A stretch of DNA of 64,000 bases from an uncultured Candidatus Melainabacteria bacterium (GTDB lineage: Bacteria > Cyanobacteriota > Vampirovibrionia > Gastranaerophilales > Gastranaerophilaceae): the NCBI GenBank assembly GCA_934754655.1, contig CAKVIC010000009.1:22439-86438 (forward strand), given 5' to 3'. This document shows, one piece after another, positions 1-7,928 of the stretch; position 1 is the stretch's first letter; the number at the start of each line of letters is the position of its first letter. The position numbers and the translations under genes are program-made. Under the pieces are notes generated by a model. The model was not told the DNA's origin, ran no database searches, and saw only the letters and a program-made list of their open reading frames with translations.

Positions 1-364
1 TTTCAAAAGCATATTTAAACAAACTTTTTAAACTTTCATTTTCGTTATAAAGAATTGATAAAATTTTTAAAAGTTCCAAAATATCTTCATTTTTATAAAA
101 TCTGTATTGAAGATTTTTTAAATTGGAAAAATCTCCGGCTTTTATGTAATCAAAAATTTTATAGTTGGTTAGTTTGTATAATTCATCTAATTTTTTGATA
201 AAAGCTATGCGATTTCCATACGCGAATATTGATGAAATAAACCCATAAAGTTCAATTTCTTCTCTTGAATTTCCTTTATGCAAAAATTGTATAGGATCAT
301 CTTTTATAAAATCTGCTGTTTCATATTTTTCAACTAATTTATCAAGCTCAAGTTTTGTTATCAT
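1..364 (-). CDS. TIGR02757/DUF2400 family protein, 3' end outside window
   Basis: This reading frame starts with ATG at 364 and runs off the left edge, so only about 121 N-terminal residues are present. The translation contains the string YETADFIKDDPIQFLH, followed by a segment ending FISSIFAYGNR. I recognise this pattern from the TIGR02757 (DUF2400) family of conserved uncharacterised proteins. No biochemical function is established for the family that I can name. The start lies 4 nt past the tadA stop codon, so the gene probably sits at the end of the flhB-sigma-tadA run. The family call is from memory of the motif; the missing C-terminus prevents a length check. Confidence 0.75.
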   Translation of the reverse strand, partial: MITKLELDKLVEKYETADFIKDDPIQFLHKGNSREEIELYGFISSIFAYGNRIAFIKKLDELYKLTNYKIFDYIKAGDFSNLKNLQYRFYKNEDILELLKILSILYNENESLKSLFKYAFE

Positions 365-368
365 AAAA

Positions 369-821
369 CTACCTTATTTTTTTAAAAAAATCTTTTAAAA
401 GAATATCACAATTGTTTTCTTCAATTCCACCATAAATTTTAATTTTAGAATTTGCCAATTTAGGCAATTTTAAAACGCTTTCAATACCCCCATATTGCTT
501 ATTATAACTTCCAAAATACAAGGAATCAATTCCTGCTTGAAGAATTGCCCAACTACACATTGGGCAAGGCTCTAAAGTTACAAACATAGTACAATTTCGC
601 AAACGCTTTGTACCAAGTTTTTTTTCAGCTTGTTTTATTGCTAAAATTTCAGCATGACATGTTACATCTTTAAGTTCTTCTTGTTGGTTGTAAGCAGATG
701 CAATAATTTTATTATTGTAATAAATCACGCAACCTACCGGAACATCCATTTTGCATTTTTTTGCCTGTTCTATTGCGAATGTCATGCCGGAATTCACAAA
801 TTTAATATTCCTCTCTTCCAC
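369..821 (-). CDS. tadA: tRNA-specific adenosine deaminase TadA
   Basis: A 150-residue cytidine/deoxycytidylate deaminase-fold protein. The zinc and catalytic motifs are intact: HAE at residues 56-58 (His ligand, Glu proton shuttle) and PCPMC at 85-89 (two Cys ligands). Length, the N45 region and the PCPMC spacing fit TadA, which converts A34 to inosine in tRNA-Arg(ACG). A guanine or cytosine deaminase of the same fold is a less likely alternative. The start overlaps the last 20 nt of the upstream sigma factor gene and the stop is 4 nt before the next start, so it is probably translationally coupled within the run. Confidence 0.85.
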   Translation of the reverse strand: MEERNIKFVNSGMTFAIEQAKKCKMDVPVGCVIYYNNKIIASAYNQQEELKDVTCHAEILAIKQAEKKLGTKRLRNCTMFVTLEPCPMCSWAILQAGIDSLYFGSYNKQYGGIESVLKLPKLANSKIKIYGGIEENNCDILLKDFFKKIR

Positions 822-1491
822 GACTTTTTAAAAACTCTCTTATCTGATTTAATGAATATTGAATAATTCTTGTTACTCTTGATGGTGATAAACCAATTAC
901 AGCGGCAACTTCTTTCGCTTGCATGTTTCTATAAAATCTGTATTCAACAACGGTACGTTCTTTATGTGGCAATTTTGCAATTGCTTGCTTGATTAATTTG
1001 CTCATCTCGACAATTTCAGCGTTCTCATCAGGCATCGCAGAAGGGTCTTTTATAAAATCAAACGGTGAATCATTATCAGACGCAGACGCAGCCATTCCAT
1101 CAATTGATAAAATTGTTTCATAAACAGCTTCTCTTACTTTTGCTGGTGAAATAGCAAAACCCATGTCGTCCGTATCCGCATCGTTTTCAAACAAACTGCC
1201 AGAAGGGTTTTCACCTTCTTCGTCCTCATTTTTATGTTTTAAAGTATACCAACGATATCTATGGCGTAATTCATTACGAATAGCCCAACGTACAGCAGTT
1301 GCAATATAAGCTTCATTATATTTTGCTAACTGTTCATCAGTTTTGCCTTTAATCATAGCTTGTATTGCAAGTATACCTATGCTAACTAATTCTTCATATT
1401 CCACCATGTGGTTGGGAATACGTTTTAGCTCTATTCTTGCTGTTTTTTGTACAACACCTATATATTGTTTTATTAATGTATTGGTATCCAT
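802..1491 (-). CDS. sigma-70 family RNA polymerase sigma factor, FliA-like
   Basis: A 229-residue alternative sigma factor. Region 2 lies at about residues 8-80, with the core-binding and -10 recognition helices ending in AVRWAIRNELRHRYR. Region 4 lies at about 180-225, with a helix-turn-helix ending in GLSPSRVTRIIQYSL. A long acidic linker with DEEGEN and DADTDD stretches replaces a clear region 3. Its position directly downstream of flhB, 20 nt away, suggests a flagellar (sigma-28 type) factor that would transcribe late genes such as the flagellin at 41-42 kb. I saw no good FliA-type promoter upstream of that flagellin, so the role is inferred from context. It overlaps tadA by 20 nt. Confidence 0.75.
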   Translation of the reverse strand: MDTNTLIKQYIGVVQKTARIELKRIPNHMVEYEELVSIGILAIQAMIKGKTDEQLAKYNEAYIATAVRWAIRNELRHRYRWYTLKHKNEDEEGENPSGSLFENDADTDDMGFAISPAKVREAVYETILSIDGMAASASDNDSPFDFIKDPSAMPDENAEIVEMSKLIKQAIAKLPHKERTVVEYRFYRNMQAKEVAAVIGLSPSRVTRIIQYSLNQIREFLKSRGREEY

Positions 1492-1511
1492 CTTCTCTTC
1501 GTTACTTAACC

Positions 1512-2588
1512 TTACTTAATATTACCTTGATTTTGATTATTTTTCAAGCCGTAAACAAAAAGTAATATTTCAGCAACCGCTTTATATAATTCAGGCGGAA
1601 TTTGTTGGTTTAAATCAACCATTCTAAATAAAGCACGAGCAACCGGCGGGTTATCTATAATTGGAACATTGTGTTCTTGAGCTATTGCAATAATTTTTTT
1701 TGCCATAAGTTCAGAACCTTTTGCGGTAAGAGTTGGTGACTGCATTGTTTTTGAATCATATTTTAAAGCACATGCAACGTGAATAGGGTTTCTTACAACA
1801 AAATCTGCTTCAGGTACGGAATCCATAGCGCCTCTTTGAAGCATTTGCATACGTCTTTGACGAAGCGCCGCTTTTACATTAGGATCTCCTTCTGAGTTTT
1901 TGTATTCATCTTTGATTTCTTTAAATGACATTTTTTGGTCTTTTAAAAATTTCCATTTAGTTACACCGTAATCTGCTGCAGCAATTATTAAAAATGCAAT
2001 ACATGCTTTGTAAATAAATTCTGTAATTAATTTCCCGAATTCAATCATAATCGCAAAGTTGTTATCAATTGCAACAAGCGTTAAAATAGTTTCTAAGTGG
2101 TCTTTGTAAACAGACCATCCAACCAGACCTAATATAAAAACTTTTACAATGTTTTTTCCTAATTCAAACAAAGTTTTTACTTGAAACAAGTTTTTAAAAT
2201 ATTTTGTAGGGTTTAATTTATCTAATTTAGGTACTAAAGGTGCTGTTGCAACTAGCGGTCCAACTTGGATAAAATCTCCGATTATTGCGATAAAAGCTGC
2301 AAAAAATAGAATCGAACCAATAATAGCAACTGTTGGTATCAAAGCGTTTGTTAAAATATATGGAATCCCAATATTTTCTAGAGAATGATTAGGTATTTGC
2401 TCATATAATGTTCCAAATAAACTTACAATTAATCTCCAAATCAACGGTGCAAGCATGTTGATAAAAGTAAACATTACAAGCAGAAAAAGTGCGGTTGAAA
2501 CATCTTTAGATTTAACAACTTGTCCTTCTTTTCTAGCTCTTTCAAGTTTCTGCGGCGTCGCATCAAACTGTTTATCTTCATCACCCAT
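1512..2588 (-). CDS. flhB: flagellar biosynthesis protein FlhB (NPIH variant)
   Basis: A 358-residue flagellar type III export component. The N-terminus carries the usual charged stretch (DATPQKLERARKEGQVVKS), followed by four hydrophobic segments between about residues 30 and 215. The cytoplasmic FlhB-C domain includes the region around residue 267. FlhB normally cleaves itself between Asn and Pro of an NPTH motif, which switches export from hook to filament substrates. Here the motif reads N267-P268-I269-H270, so the Asn-Pro scissile pair and the His remain but the Thr is replaced by Ile. The gene precedes the sigma factor in the same direction with a 20-nt gap. Other flagellar export genes are not in this window. 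Confidence 0.93.
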   Translation of the reverse strand: MGDEDKQFDATPQKLERARKEGQVVKSKDVSTALFLLVMFTFINMLAPLIWRLIVSLFGTLYEQIPNHSLENIGIPYILTNALIPTVAIIGSILFFAAFIAIIGDFIQVGPLVATAPLVPKLDKLNPTKYFKNLFQVKTLFELGKNIVKVFILGLVGWSVYKDHLETILTLVAIDNNFAIMIEFGKLITEFIYKACIAFLIIAAADYGVTKWKFLKDQKMSFKEIKDEYKNSEGDPNVKAALRQRRMQMLQRGAMDSVPEADFVVRNPIHVACALKYDSKTMQSPTLTAKGSELMAKKIIAIAQEHNVPIIDNPPVARALFRMVDLNQQIPPELYKAVAEILLFVYGLKNNQNQGNIK

Positions 2589-2678
2589 GTTTGTGTTCCG
2601 TTGGATTTAATTCTTAATAACTACAGTTTAGCATAAACGATAATTTTATTGTACAATGTTTTTTAAAAGGAGTTTTTT

Positions 2679-2972
2679 ATGAAGAATATTTTTTTTATAA
2701 CATTGTCAATCTTGTGTATCGTATCAGCATATTACACATATATAAAGCTTACTGGGCACATTGCATTAATAGTAATGTTTTTACTCGGTTTTTCTTTTGC
2801 AATATTCTTAATGATGCTTAAAATAAATGTCAAAAATAAGAAATTAAATTCTTACAAAAGAGAGCTTGAAAAAGAAGCAATATCAGGAGATGAAGCAACG
2901 GCAAAAGTAAAAGTGCTAGAATCAAAAATTGAAGTCCTTGAAAAAGCTTTAGAGAATGCCTTAAAAAAATAA
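2679..2972 (+). CDS. small LapA/DUF1049-like membrane protein
   Basis: A 97-residue protein with two closely spaced hydrophobic helices (about residues 4-24 and 28-48), followed by a charged, heptad-like coiled coil up to the C-terminus. This is the layout of the LapA (DUF1049) family of small inner-membrane proteins, which in proteobacteria assist LPS assembly. The assignment rests on architecture more than on sequence identity. A strong Shine-Dalgarno sequence (AAGGAG) precedes the ATG. It is divergent from flhB and 61 nt upstream of clpP, which has its own promoter. Confidence 0.5.
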   Translation: MKNIFFITLSILCIVSAYYTYIKLTGHIALIVMFLLGFSFAIFLMMLKINVKNKKLNSYKRELEKEAISGDEATAKVKVLESKIEVLEKALENALKK

Positions 2973-2980
2973 ATGCTTCC

Positions 2981-3009
2981 TTGATTACAAATGAGATTTA
3001 TTGTAAAAT
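2981..3009 (+). promoter_or_regulatory. predicted promoter of clpP
   Basis: A TTGATT -35 element at 2981-2986 and a TAAAAT -10 element at 3004-3009 are separated by exactly 17 nt. Transcription would start near 3016, giving a leader of about 18 nt with a GGAG Shine-Dalgarno site before the clpP ATG. Confidence 0.6.
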
Positions 3010-3033
3010 AATTGTAACATATAGGAGAGAGAA

Positions 3034-3654
3034 ATGACTTCAACAAATAACGATTATATGAAGATTTTGAGTTATGTTCCAACAGTTATTGAATCTTCAT
3101 CACGTGGTGAAAAATCTTTTGATATTTTTTCAAGATTATTAAGAGAAAGAATAATATTTTTAGGAACAGAAATTGATGACGAAGTTGCTAATTCAATTGT
3201 AGCGCAGTTGTTGCTATTAGATAGTGAAAATCCTGAAAAAGATATTATGTTATATATAAATTCCCCAGGTGGCGTTATTACAGCAGGTATGGCAATATAT
3301 GATACAATGAACCTTATTAAAGCAGATGTTCAAACAATTTGCCTTGGAGAAGCGGCATCTATGGGAGCATTTCTTCTTTCTGCCGGAGCTAAAGGCAAAA
3401 GAATGGCTCTTCCTAGTGCAAGAATTATGATTCACCAACCTTTAGGTGGCGCAAAAGGTCAAGCTACTGATATTGAATTAGAAGCAAAAGAAATTTTAAG
3501 AATGAAAGACATGCTGATTGGCATAATGGCTGAAAATTCTAATCAACCTTTTGAAAAAGTTAAAGAAGATTGTGAGCGTGATCATTATCTTTCTGCTGCA
3601 GAAGCCGTTGATTATGGACTCATAGACAAAGTTATTATGTCAAGCGAAATTTAA
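3034..3654 (+). CDS. clpP: ATP-dependent Clp protease proteolytic subunit
   Basis: A 206-residue serine peptidase of the ClpP family. It assembles into a double heptamer and degrades proteins unfolded by ClpX or ClpA/C. The catalytic triad is visible: Ser109 in GEAASMGAF, His134 in MIHQPLGG and Asp183 in the RDHYL segment. The N-terminal YVPTVIESSSRGEKSFDIFSRLL axial-loop region and the INSPGG motif are typical. Length is normal for the family. It has its own promoter and is closed by a strong hairpin terminator, so it looks monocistronic; no clpX follows. The Gln before Ala-Ala-Ser in many ClpPs is Glu here. Confidence 0.97.
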   Translation: MTSTNNDYMKILSYVPTVIESSSRGEKSFDIFSRLLRERIIFLGTEIDDEVANSIVAQLLLLDSENPEKDIMLYINSPGGVITAGMAIYDTMNLIKADVQTICLGEAASMGAFLLSAGAKGKRMALPSARIMIHQPLGGAKGQATDIELEAKEILRMKDMLIGIMAENSNQPFEKVKEDCERDHYLSAAEAVDYGLIDKVIMSSEI

Positions 3655-3658
3655 AATT

Positions 3659-3697
3659 TAACGCTTCTTTTATTAATAAAAAGAAGCGTTTTATTTG
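3659..3697 (+). terminator. intrinsic terminator of clpP
   Basis: A perfect inverted repeat (AACGCTTCTTTT with AAAAGAAGCGTT) immediately follows the clpP stop codon, with a TTTTATTTG tail. Confidence 0.8.
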
Positions 3698-3836
3698 AAT
3701 TTTGTATGAAAAAAGTATAAGTTTTGTAACAAATTTTTAATATTTTTAAATAAAGTGTAAAAAATACAAATTTTTTGTTTTTATAGTAATATATAAAAGT
3801 TGTAAAAAAAAAGAAAATTATAAGGAGGCACATGAA

Positions 3837-4295
3837 TTGACAATTATTTCATCTTCAATTGACGAGTTAGAAAAACAAAACTTGGACAAGGTTAATTTAG
3901 GACAACATGTTTTAGCAGAGTTTTTTGAATGTGATTCAAACATTTTGAACAATATTGATAAAGTAGAAAAATATATGGTAGATGCAGCTTTAGAATGCGG
4001 TGCCACAGTAGTCCAGAAATGTTTTCATATGTTTAATCCATACGGAGTCAGTGGAGTTGTAATAATATCAGAAAGCCATTTGGCAATTCATACATGGCCG
4101 GAACTTGGTTATGCTGCAGTGGATTTATTTACTTGCGGAACAAAATGCGATCCAAAAGTTGCTTATGAATTTTTGAAAAAAATGTTTAACTCAAGAAAAG
4201 CAAGTTTTACAGAATTAAAGAGAGGTATTATTGATAGAGAAACTCTTAAGCTTGCAGAACAGCCTTTCGAAGTGGCTGAACAGTTTACTGATTAG
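3837..4295 (+). CDS. speD: S-adenosylmethionine decarboxylase proenzyme SpeD
   Basis: A 152-residue bacterial class 1b SAM decarboxylase. It makes decarboxylated SAM, the aminopropyl donor for spermidine. The self-processing site is ES|HLAIHTWPE: Ser80 should become the pyruvoyl group, His85 assists processing and Cys100 (in LFTCG) is the catalytic acid. These spacings match the T. maritima enzyme (S63, H68, C83). The only workable start is TTG at 3837, 8 nt after a strong AAGGAGG. An ATG at 3832 lies nearer but opens a two-codon frame (ATG AAT TGA) in another register. No spermidine synthase is adjacent. metK, which makes the substrate, lies two genes downstream. Confidence 0.93.
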   Translation: MTIISSSIDELEKQNLDKVNLGQHVLAEFFECDSNILNNIDKVEKYMVDAALECGATVVQKCFHMFNPYGVSGVVIISESHLAIHTWPELGYAAVDLFTCGTKCDPKVAYEFLKKMFNSRKASFTELKRGIIDRETLKLAEQPFEVAEQFTD

Positions 4296-4323
4296 ATTAA
4301 AAATTTAATTAAATAAAAAATTT

Positions 4324-4356
4324 GAAGAGGAAATTTAAAAATTTCCTCTTTTTTAC
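4324..4356 (+). terminator. intrinsic terminator of speD
   Basis: The inverted repeat AAGAGGAAATTT / AAATTTCCTCTT is followed by a T run, 28 nt after the speD stop codon. Confidence 0.8.
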
Positions 4357-4457
4357 TTGATTTTTTAAAATTAACACATACAATATATAATGCAACATTT
4401 TTAAATTTAATTAGGGAATGAGTGTTGCGATAATGTCAAAAAAATACGGTACAGTAT

Positions 4458-5417
4458 ATGAACATCACAACATTAACACATTGTAATTTGTTACATAAAA
4501 CGAATGCATTTATAAATAGAAATAAAAGTTATGCTCAAAAATTAAAAGGAGTTAATATTCTTAACCCTGCGCTTAAGTATATAAATAATGGTGCTAGATT
4601 ATCGCAAAAAAATCCTCGTCCTATTTCAGAGTTTTTAAAGGATAAGATTAAAATTATTGATATTAAAAGAAAAGATAAAACTAAAAATATTTCAGCCTGG
4701 TATATTAACCCTCAAAATTCAGAAAATGTAGTATTTTATGTTCATGGCTTAGGTAAAAATATTACTGATTATCAAAGCCTATATGAAAAAATTGTAAAAA
4801 TGGGGCTTGGTGTTTTTGCCGTTGAATATAGAGGTCATGGTTTCAATCCTACAACAAAGGTGACTGAAAAAAAATTAAACTATGATTTGAATTTAGCATA
4901 TAAAAATTTGATAAAAGACCAACACATAAAACCTGAAAACATTGTTGTTGTGGGACATAGCCTAGGTGGCGCGTTATCAACGAGTTTTACGAAGTCTCAT
5001 AAAAAAGTTAAATCTTTAATTTTAATTTCTCCAATGTGTAATATTTTTAATTTGGGTGAAAAATTCGTTCAAAATCCGCGCATAGGTTTCGGAGTTCCTG
5101 CATTTATGTATAAACTTGCAGACAAATTTCCGTTATTAAAATGGATTCAAAATTGTAATTTTAATTCTTTGAAAAAAATTAGTAAATTTGATGTCCCGAC
5201 TTCGATTGTACAATCAAAAAATGATGCGGTAACAAGTTTAAAAGGGGCGGAAAAATTGGTAAAAGCTGCAAATGAGCACGGTAATTTAAATAAATACGTC
5301 TTTTTAGAAAAAGGCGGTCATGCAATTGAGGCGGGTAAAGAGGATGCTGTTATAAGTATGCTTGAAAAAATTTATCAATTACCCCAAGGAATAAAATCTT
5401 TAGATGAAAATGTTTAA
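4458..5417 (+). CDS. alpha/beta hydrolase of unknown substrate
   Basis: A 319-residue alpha/beta-hydrolase. The nucleophile elbow GHSLGG places Ser168, the acid is Asp256 (SKNDAV) and the base is His288 (KGGHAIE). An HGLG oxyanion-hole motif lies near residue 95. A 75-residue N-terminal extension precedes the fold and has no signal peptide or membrane segment. The layout resembles BEM46/monoacylglycerol-lipase-like cytosolic hydrolases; the substrate cannot be told from sequence. There is no clear Shine-Dalgarno sequence at the ATG. A 22-codon frame from 4418 overlaps the start region in another register and is probably fortuitous. It lies between the speD terminator and the metK leader. Confidence 0.8.
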   Translation: MNITTLTHCNLLHKTNAFINRNKSYAQKLKGVNILNPALKYINNGARLSQKNPRPISEFLKDKIKIIDIKRKDKTKNISAWYINPQNSENVVFYVHGLGKNITDYQSLYEKIVKMGLGVFAVEYRGHGFNPTTKVTEKKLNYDLNLAYKNLIKDQHIKPENIVVVGHSLGGALSTSFTKSHKKVKSLILISPMCNIFNLGEKFVQNPRIGFGVPAFMYKLADKFPLLKWIQNCNFNSLKKISKFDVPTSIVQSKNDAVTSLKGAEKLVKAANEHGNLNKYVFLEKGGHAIEAGKEDAVISMLEKIYQLPQGIKSLDENV

Positions 5418-5474
5418 TAAAATTAATGCATTTCTTGATTTGGATTTTTATTTATACTAAAATATCATTACTAT

Positions 5475-5524
5475 GTAACCGGGTCGGAATTAAAAACCTT
5501 ACCGGTAATTATAAATTAAGGAGA
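5475..5524 (+). promoter_or_regulatory. structured leader of metK with possible Shine-Dalgarno masking
   Basis: This GC-richer patch sits in an otherwise AT-only gap. ACCGG at 5478-5482 can pair with CCGGT at 5502-5506, enclosing a smaller GG/CC pairing (5486-5487 with 5497-5498). Alternatively, CCTTA at 5497-5501 is a perfect complement of TAAGG at 5517-5521, which is part of the metK ribosome binding site. The two folds share 5497-5501, so they are mutually exclusive in part. This would suit a translational switch. It does not match any SAM riboswitch class I can recall. A TATACT -10-like element lies just upstream. Confidence 0.4.
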
Positions 5525-5529
5525 AAAAG

Positions 5530-6798
5530 ATGACATCAAAAAAATTTCTATTTACTTCCGAATCAGTAACGGAAGGACACCCTGACAAAGTTTGCGATCA
5601 GATATCTGACGCGATTTTAGATGAATTTTTAACAAAGGATTCTCATTCAAGGGTTGCTGCTGAAACAACTGCAACTACCGGAATGGTGTTAGTTTGTGGT
5701 GAAATTACATCTAATTGTTACGTTGATATTCCACAAATTGTTAGAAGTACTGTTAAAAATATTGGTTATGAAGGCACTTCTGGCGGTGGCTTCGATTACA
5801 ACACTTGTGCTGTATTAACAAGTATTGATGAACAATCAGTTGATATTGCCGGCGGTGTAAACAAGGCTCTTGAAACAAGAAGTGAAAATGCGGATACTTC
5901 TAGCTCAGAGACTGAAAGTTTAGGAGCAGGTGATCAAGGTATTATGTTTGGTTATGCTTGTAACGAAACTCCAGAGTATATGCCTTTACCAATAAGTTTA
6001 GCGCATAAGCTATCTTATAGACTAGCTCAAGTGAGAAAAGATGGTTTGTTAAAATATTTAAGACCGGATGGTAAATCTCAAGTATCTGTAGAATATGAAG
6101 AAGGAAAGCCTGTAAGAATAGATACAGTTCTACTTTCTACTCAACACGCAGAAACTATAAATGGAATCAGCGATAATTCAAAAGTTCAAGAAATTATAAA
6201 AAATGATTTGAAAAAACTGGTAATTGATTATGTATTTGAAACTGAATCAATAAAATTGGATTCTCAGACAAAAATTTTAATCAATCCATCAGGAAGATTT
6301 GTAATTGGTGGACCTCAAGGTGACACAGGTTTAACTGGGCGAAAAATTATTGTTGATACTTATGGTGGTTATTCTCGTCACGGTGGTGGTGCATTTTCAG
6401 GTAAAGATCCAACGAAAGTTGACCGTTCTGCGGCTTATGCTTCTCGCTATGTTGCAAAAAATATTGTCGCAGCTGGTTTAGCTGAAAAATGTGAGATTGA
6501 ATTGGCTTATGCTATAGGTGTTGCAGAACCAGTTTCAATATTTGTTGATACTTTTGGTACAGGTAGAATTTCTGATGATGAAATTTCTGAAATCATTCGT
6601 AAGAATTTTGATTTAAGACCGGCATCAATTATTAAACAATTTGATTTAAGAAACTTGCCTGCTAAAAATGGTGGCAAATTCTATCAAAGACTAGCAGCTT
6701 ATGGACACATGGGTAGAACTGATATTGATGTACCTTGGGAGCATTTAGATAAAGTTGACTGTTTAAGAAAATACTTGAGTGAATGCGCTTGTTGCTAA
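5530..6798 (+). CDS. metK: S-adenosylmethionine synthetase MetK
   Basis: A 422-residue methionine adenosyltransferase that makes SAM from methionine and ATP. The motifs are GHPDK at 16-20, the ATP-binding GAGDQG at about 136-141 and the P-loop-like GGGAFSGKDPTKVDRSAAY near 290. At 422 residues it is longer than the 380-400 residues of most bacterial enzymes and close to the longer cyanobacterial forms, as I recall them. The ATG has an AAGGAG site 6 nt upstream, inside a potential switch structure. It is closed by a strong terminator. Supply of SAM links it to speD upstream and to the methyltransferases in the window. Confidence 0.97.
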   Translation: MTSKKFLFTSESVTEGHPDKVCDQISDAILDEFLTKDSHSRVAAETTATTGMVLVCGEITSNCYVDIPQIVRSTVKNIGYEGTSGGGFDYNTCAVLTSIDEQSVDIAGGVNKALETRSENADTSSSETESLGAGDQGIMFGYACNETPEYMPLPISLAHKLSYRLAQVRKDGLLKYLRPDGKSQVSVEYEEGKPVRIDTVLLSTQHAETINGISDNSKVQEIIKNDLKKLVIDYVFETESIKLDSQTKILINPSGRFVIGGPQGDTGLTGRKIIVDTYGGYSRHGGGAFSGKDPTKVDRSAAYASRYVAKNIVAAGLAEKCEIELAYAIGVAEPVSIFVDTFGTGRISDDEISEIIRKNFDLRPASIIKQFDLRNLPAKNGGKFYQRLAAYGHMGRTDIDVPWEHLDKVDCLRKYLSECACC

Positions 6799-6828
6799 AT
6801 TTATAATTAAAAAAATATTATATAAAAA

Positions 6829-6876
6829 TTGAACCTCAAATTTTAATAAAAAGTTTTGGGGTTCAAATTTTTTTAT
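6829..6876 (+). terminator. intrinsic terminator of metK
   Basis: The arms TTGAACCTCAAA and TTTTGGGGTTCAA form a hairpin with one G-U pair, followed by TTTTTTTA. Confidence 0.8.
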
Positions 6877-6950
6877 TTCTTAAATTTACTTTAAGCGTGG
6901 TAAGCAAATCAATAAAAATAAAAAATGTTAAGGATTTTTAGTTTTTTAAT

Positions 6951-6964
6951 ATCTATGGTATAAT
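6951..6964 (+). promoter_or_regulatory. extended -10 promoter before the transketolase half gene
   Basis: A perfect TATAAT at 6959-6964 is preceded by TGG, the extended -10 motif. No good -35 is present at 17 nt. Transcription would start near 6971, 13 nt before the ATG. Confidence 0.5.
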
Positions 6965-6983
6965 TGATTAGTGAGGGTATAGT

Positions 6984-7928
6984 ATGCTTACGATAGATTA
7001 TGAAACTAAAAAATCAATAAGAGAAGCTTTTGGTAAAAAATTAGAAGAGTTAGGAAGTGAAAATTCTAATATTGTTGTATTAGATGCTGATTTAGCAAAT
7101 TCTACTCAAACGAAGTTTTTTGCAAAAAAATTTCCAGAACGCTTTTTTGATTGCGGAATTGCAGAGCAAAATATGGCGGCAACAGCTGCGGGTCTCGCAT
7201 TAGAAGGTAAAATCCCTGTTTTTGCAACTTTTGCTGTTTTTGCAACTGGCAGGGTTTATGATCAAATCAGAAGTTCTATTTGTTATCAAAATGCTAATGT
7301 AAAAATTATTGGAACGCATGCTGGAATTACTGTGGGAGAAGATGGCGCGACTCACCAAGCGTTAGAAGATATTTCTCTTATGCGTAGCTTACCTAATATG
7401 ACTGTAATAGTACCTTCAGATATAAAAGAATGTGAGCAAGCTTTAGAGTATGCAATTAAACACGTAGGGCCTGTATATATAAGAATTCCGCGTAATAATT
7501 TACCTGATATAAATTCAGATAGCTATTGTTTTGATATAAATAAAGCAAATATTTTAAAAACTGGAGCTGATTTAACAATTGTTTCAAATGGCGATGTTTT
7601 ATCAGAAGTCTGCAAGGCTGCACAGATCTTGAGTGATAATGGTATTGATGCAGAAATTATTAGCATGCCTGTAATTAAACCTTTTGATTCTAAAACGATT
7701 ATTAAAAGTGCTCAAAAAACAGGTTTGACAGTAACAGTCGAAAATCATTCAATATATGGTGGTTTAGGTTCTTCTGTATGTGAAATTTTATCAGAAAATT
7801 CACCTTGTAGAGTTTTACGAATTGGTATGCAGGATGAATTTGGACAAAGTGGAACTCCAACTGAACTTTTAAAATATTATAAGCTGGATTCAAATGGTAT
7901 TGTGAATAGAATAATGGAACTAAAATAA
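6984..7928 (+). CDS. transketolase C-terminal subunit (split transketolase)
   Basis: A 314-residue protein equivalent to the second half of transketolase. A pyrimidine-binding domain (about residues 1-175) carries the conserved catalytic Glu in DCGIAEQN, and a transketolase C-terminal domain (about 190-310) follows. Split transketolases are widespread in anaerobes and need an N-terminal subunit that binds the diphosphate of thiamine diphosphate. That subunit normally lies directly upstream, but here the upstream neighbour is metK behind a terminator and the downstream neighbour is ftsE. The N-terminal half must be encoded elsewhere. The gene has its own extended -10 promoter and its stop abuts the ftsE start with no gap. 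Confidence 0.88.
   Translation: MLTIDYETKKSIREAFGKKLEELGSENSNIVVLDADLANSTQTKFFAKKFPERFFDCGIAEQNMAATAAGLALEGKIPVFATFAVFATGRVYDQIRSSICYQNANVKIIGTHAGITVGEDGATHQALEDISLMRSLPNMTVIVPSDIKECEQALEYAIKHVGPVYIRIPRNNLPDINSDSYCFDINKANILKTGADLTIVSNGDVLSEVCKAAQILSDNGIDAEIISMPVIKPFDSKTIIKSAQKTGLTVTVENHSIYGGLGSSVCEILSENSPCRVLRIGMQDEFGQSGTPTELLKYYKLDSNGIVNRIMELK

Noticed and set aside
4371..4457. Small RNA or riboswitch before the hydrolase
   Set aside because: No stem of more than a few A-T pairs was seen.
4418..4486. 22-codon frame overlapping the hydrolase start
   Set aside because: It has no good ribosome binding site and no other support.
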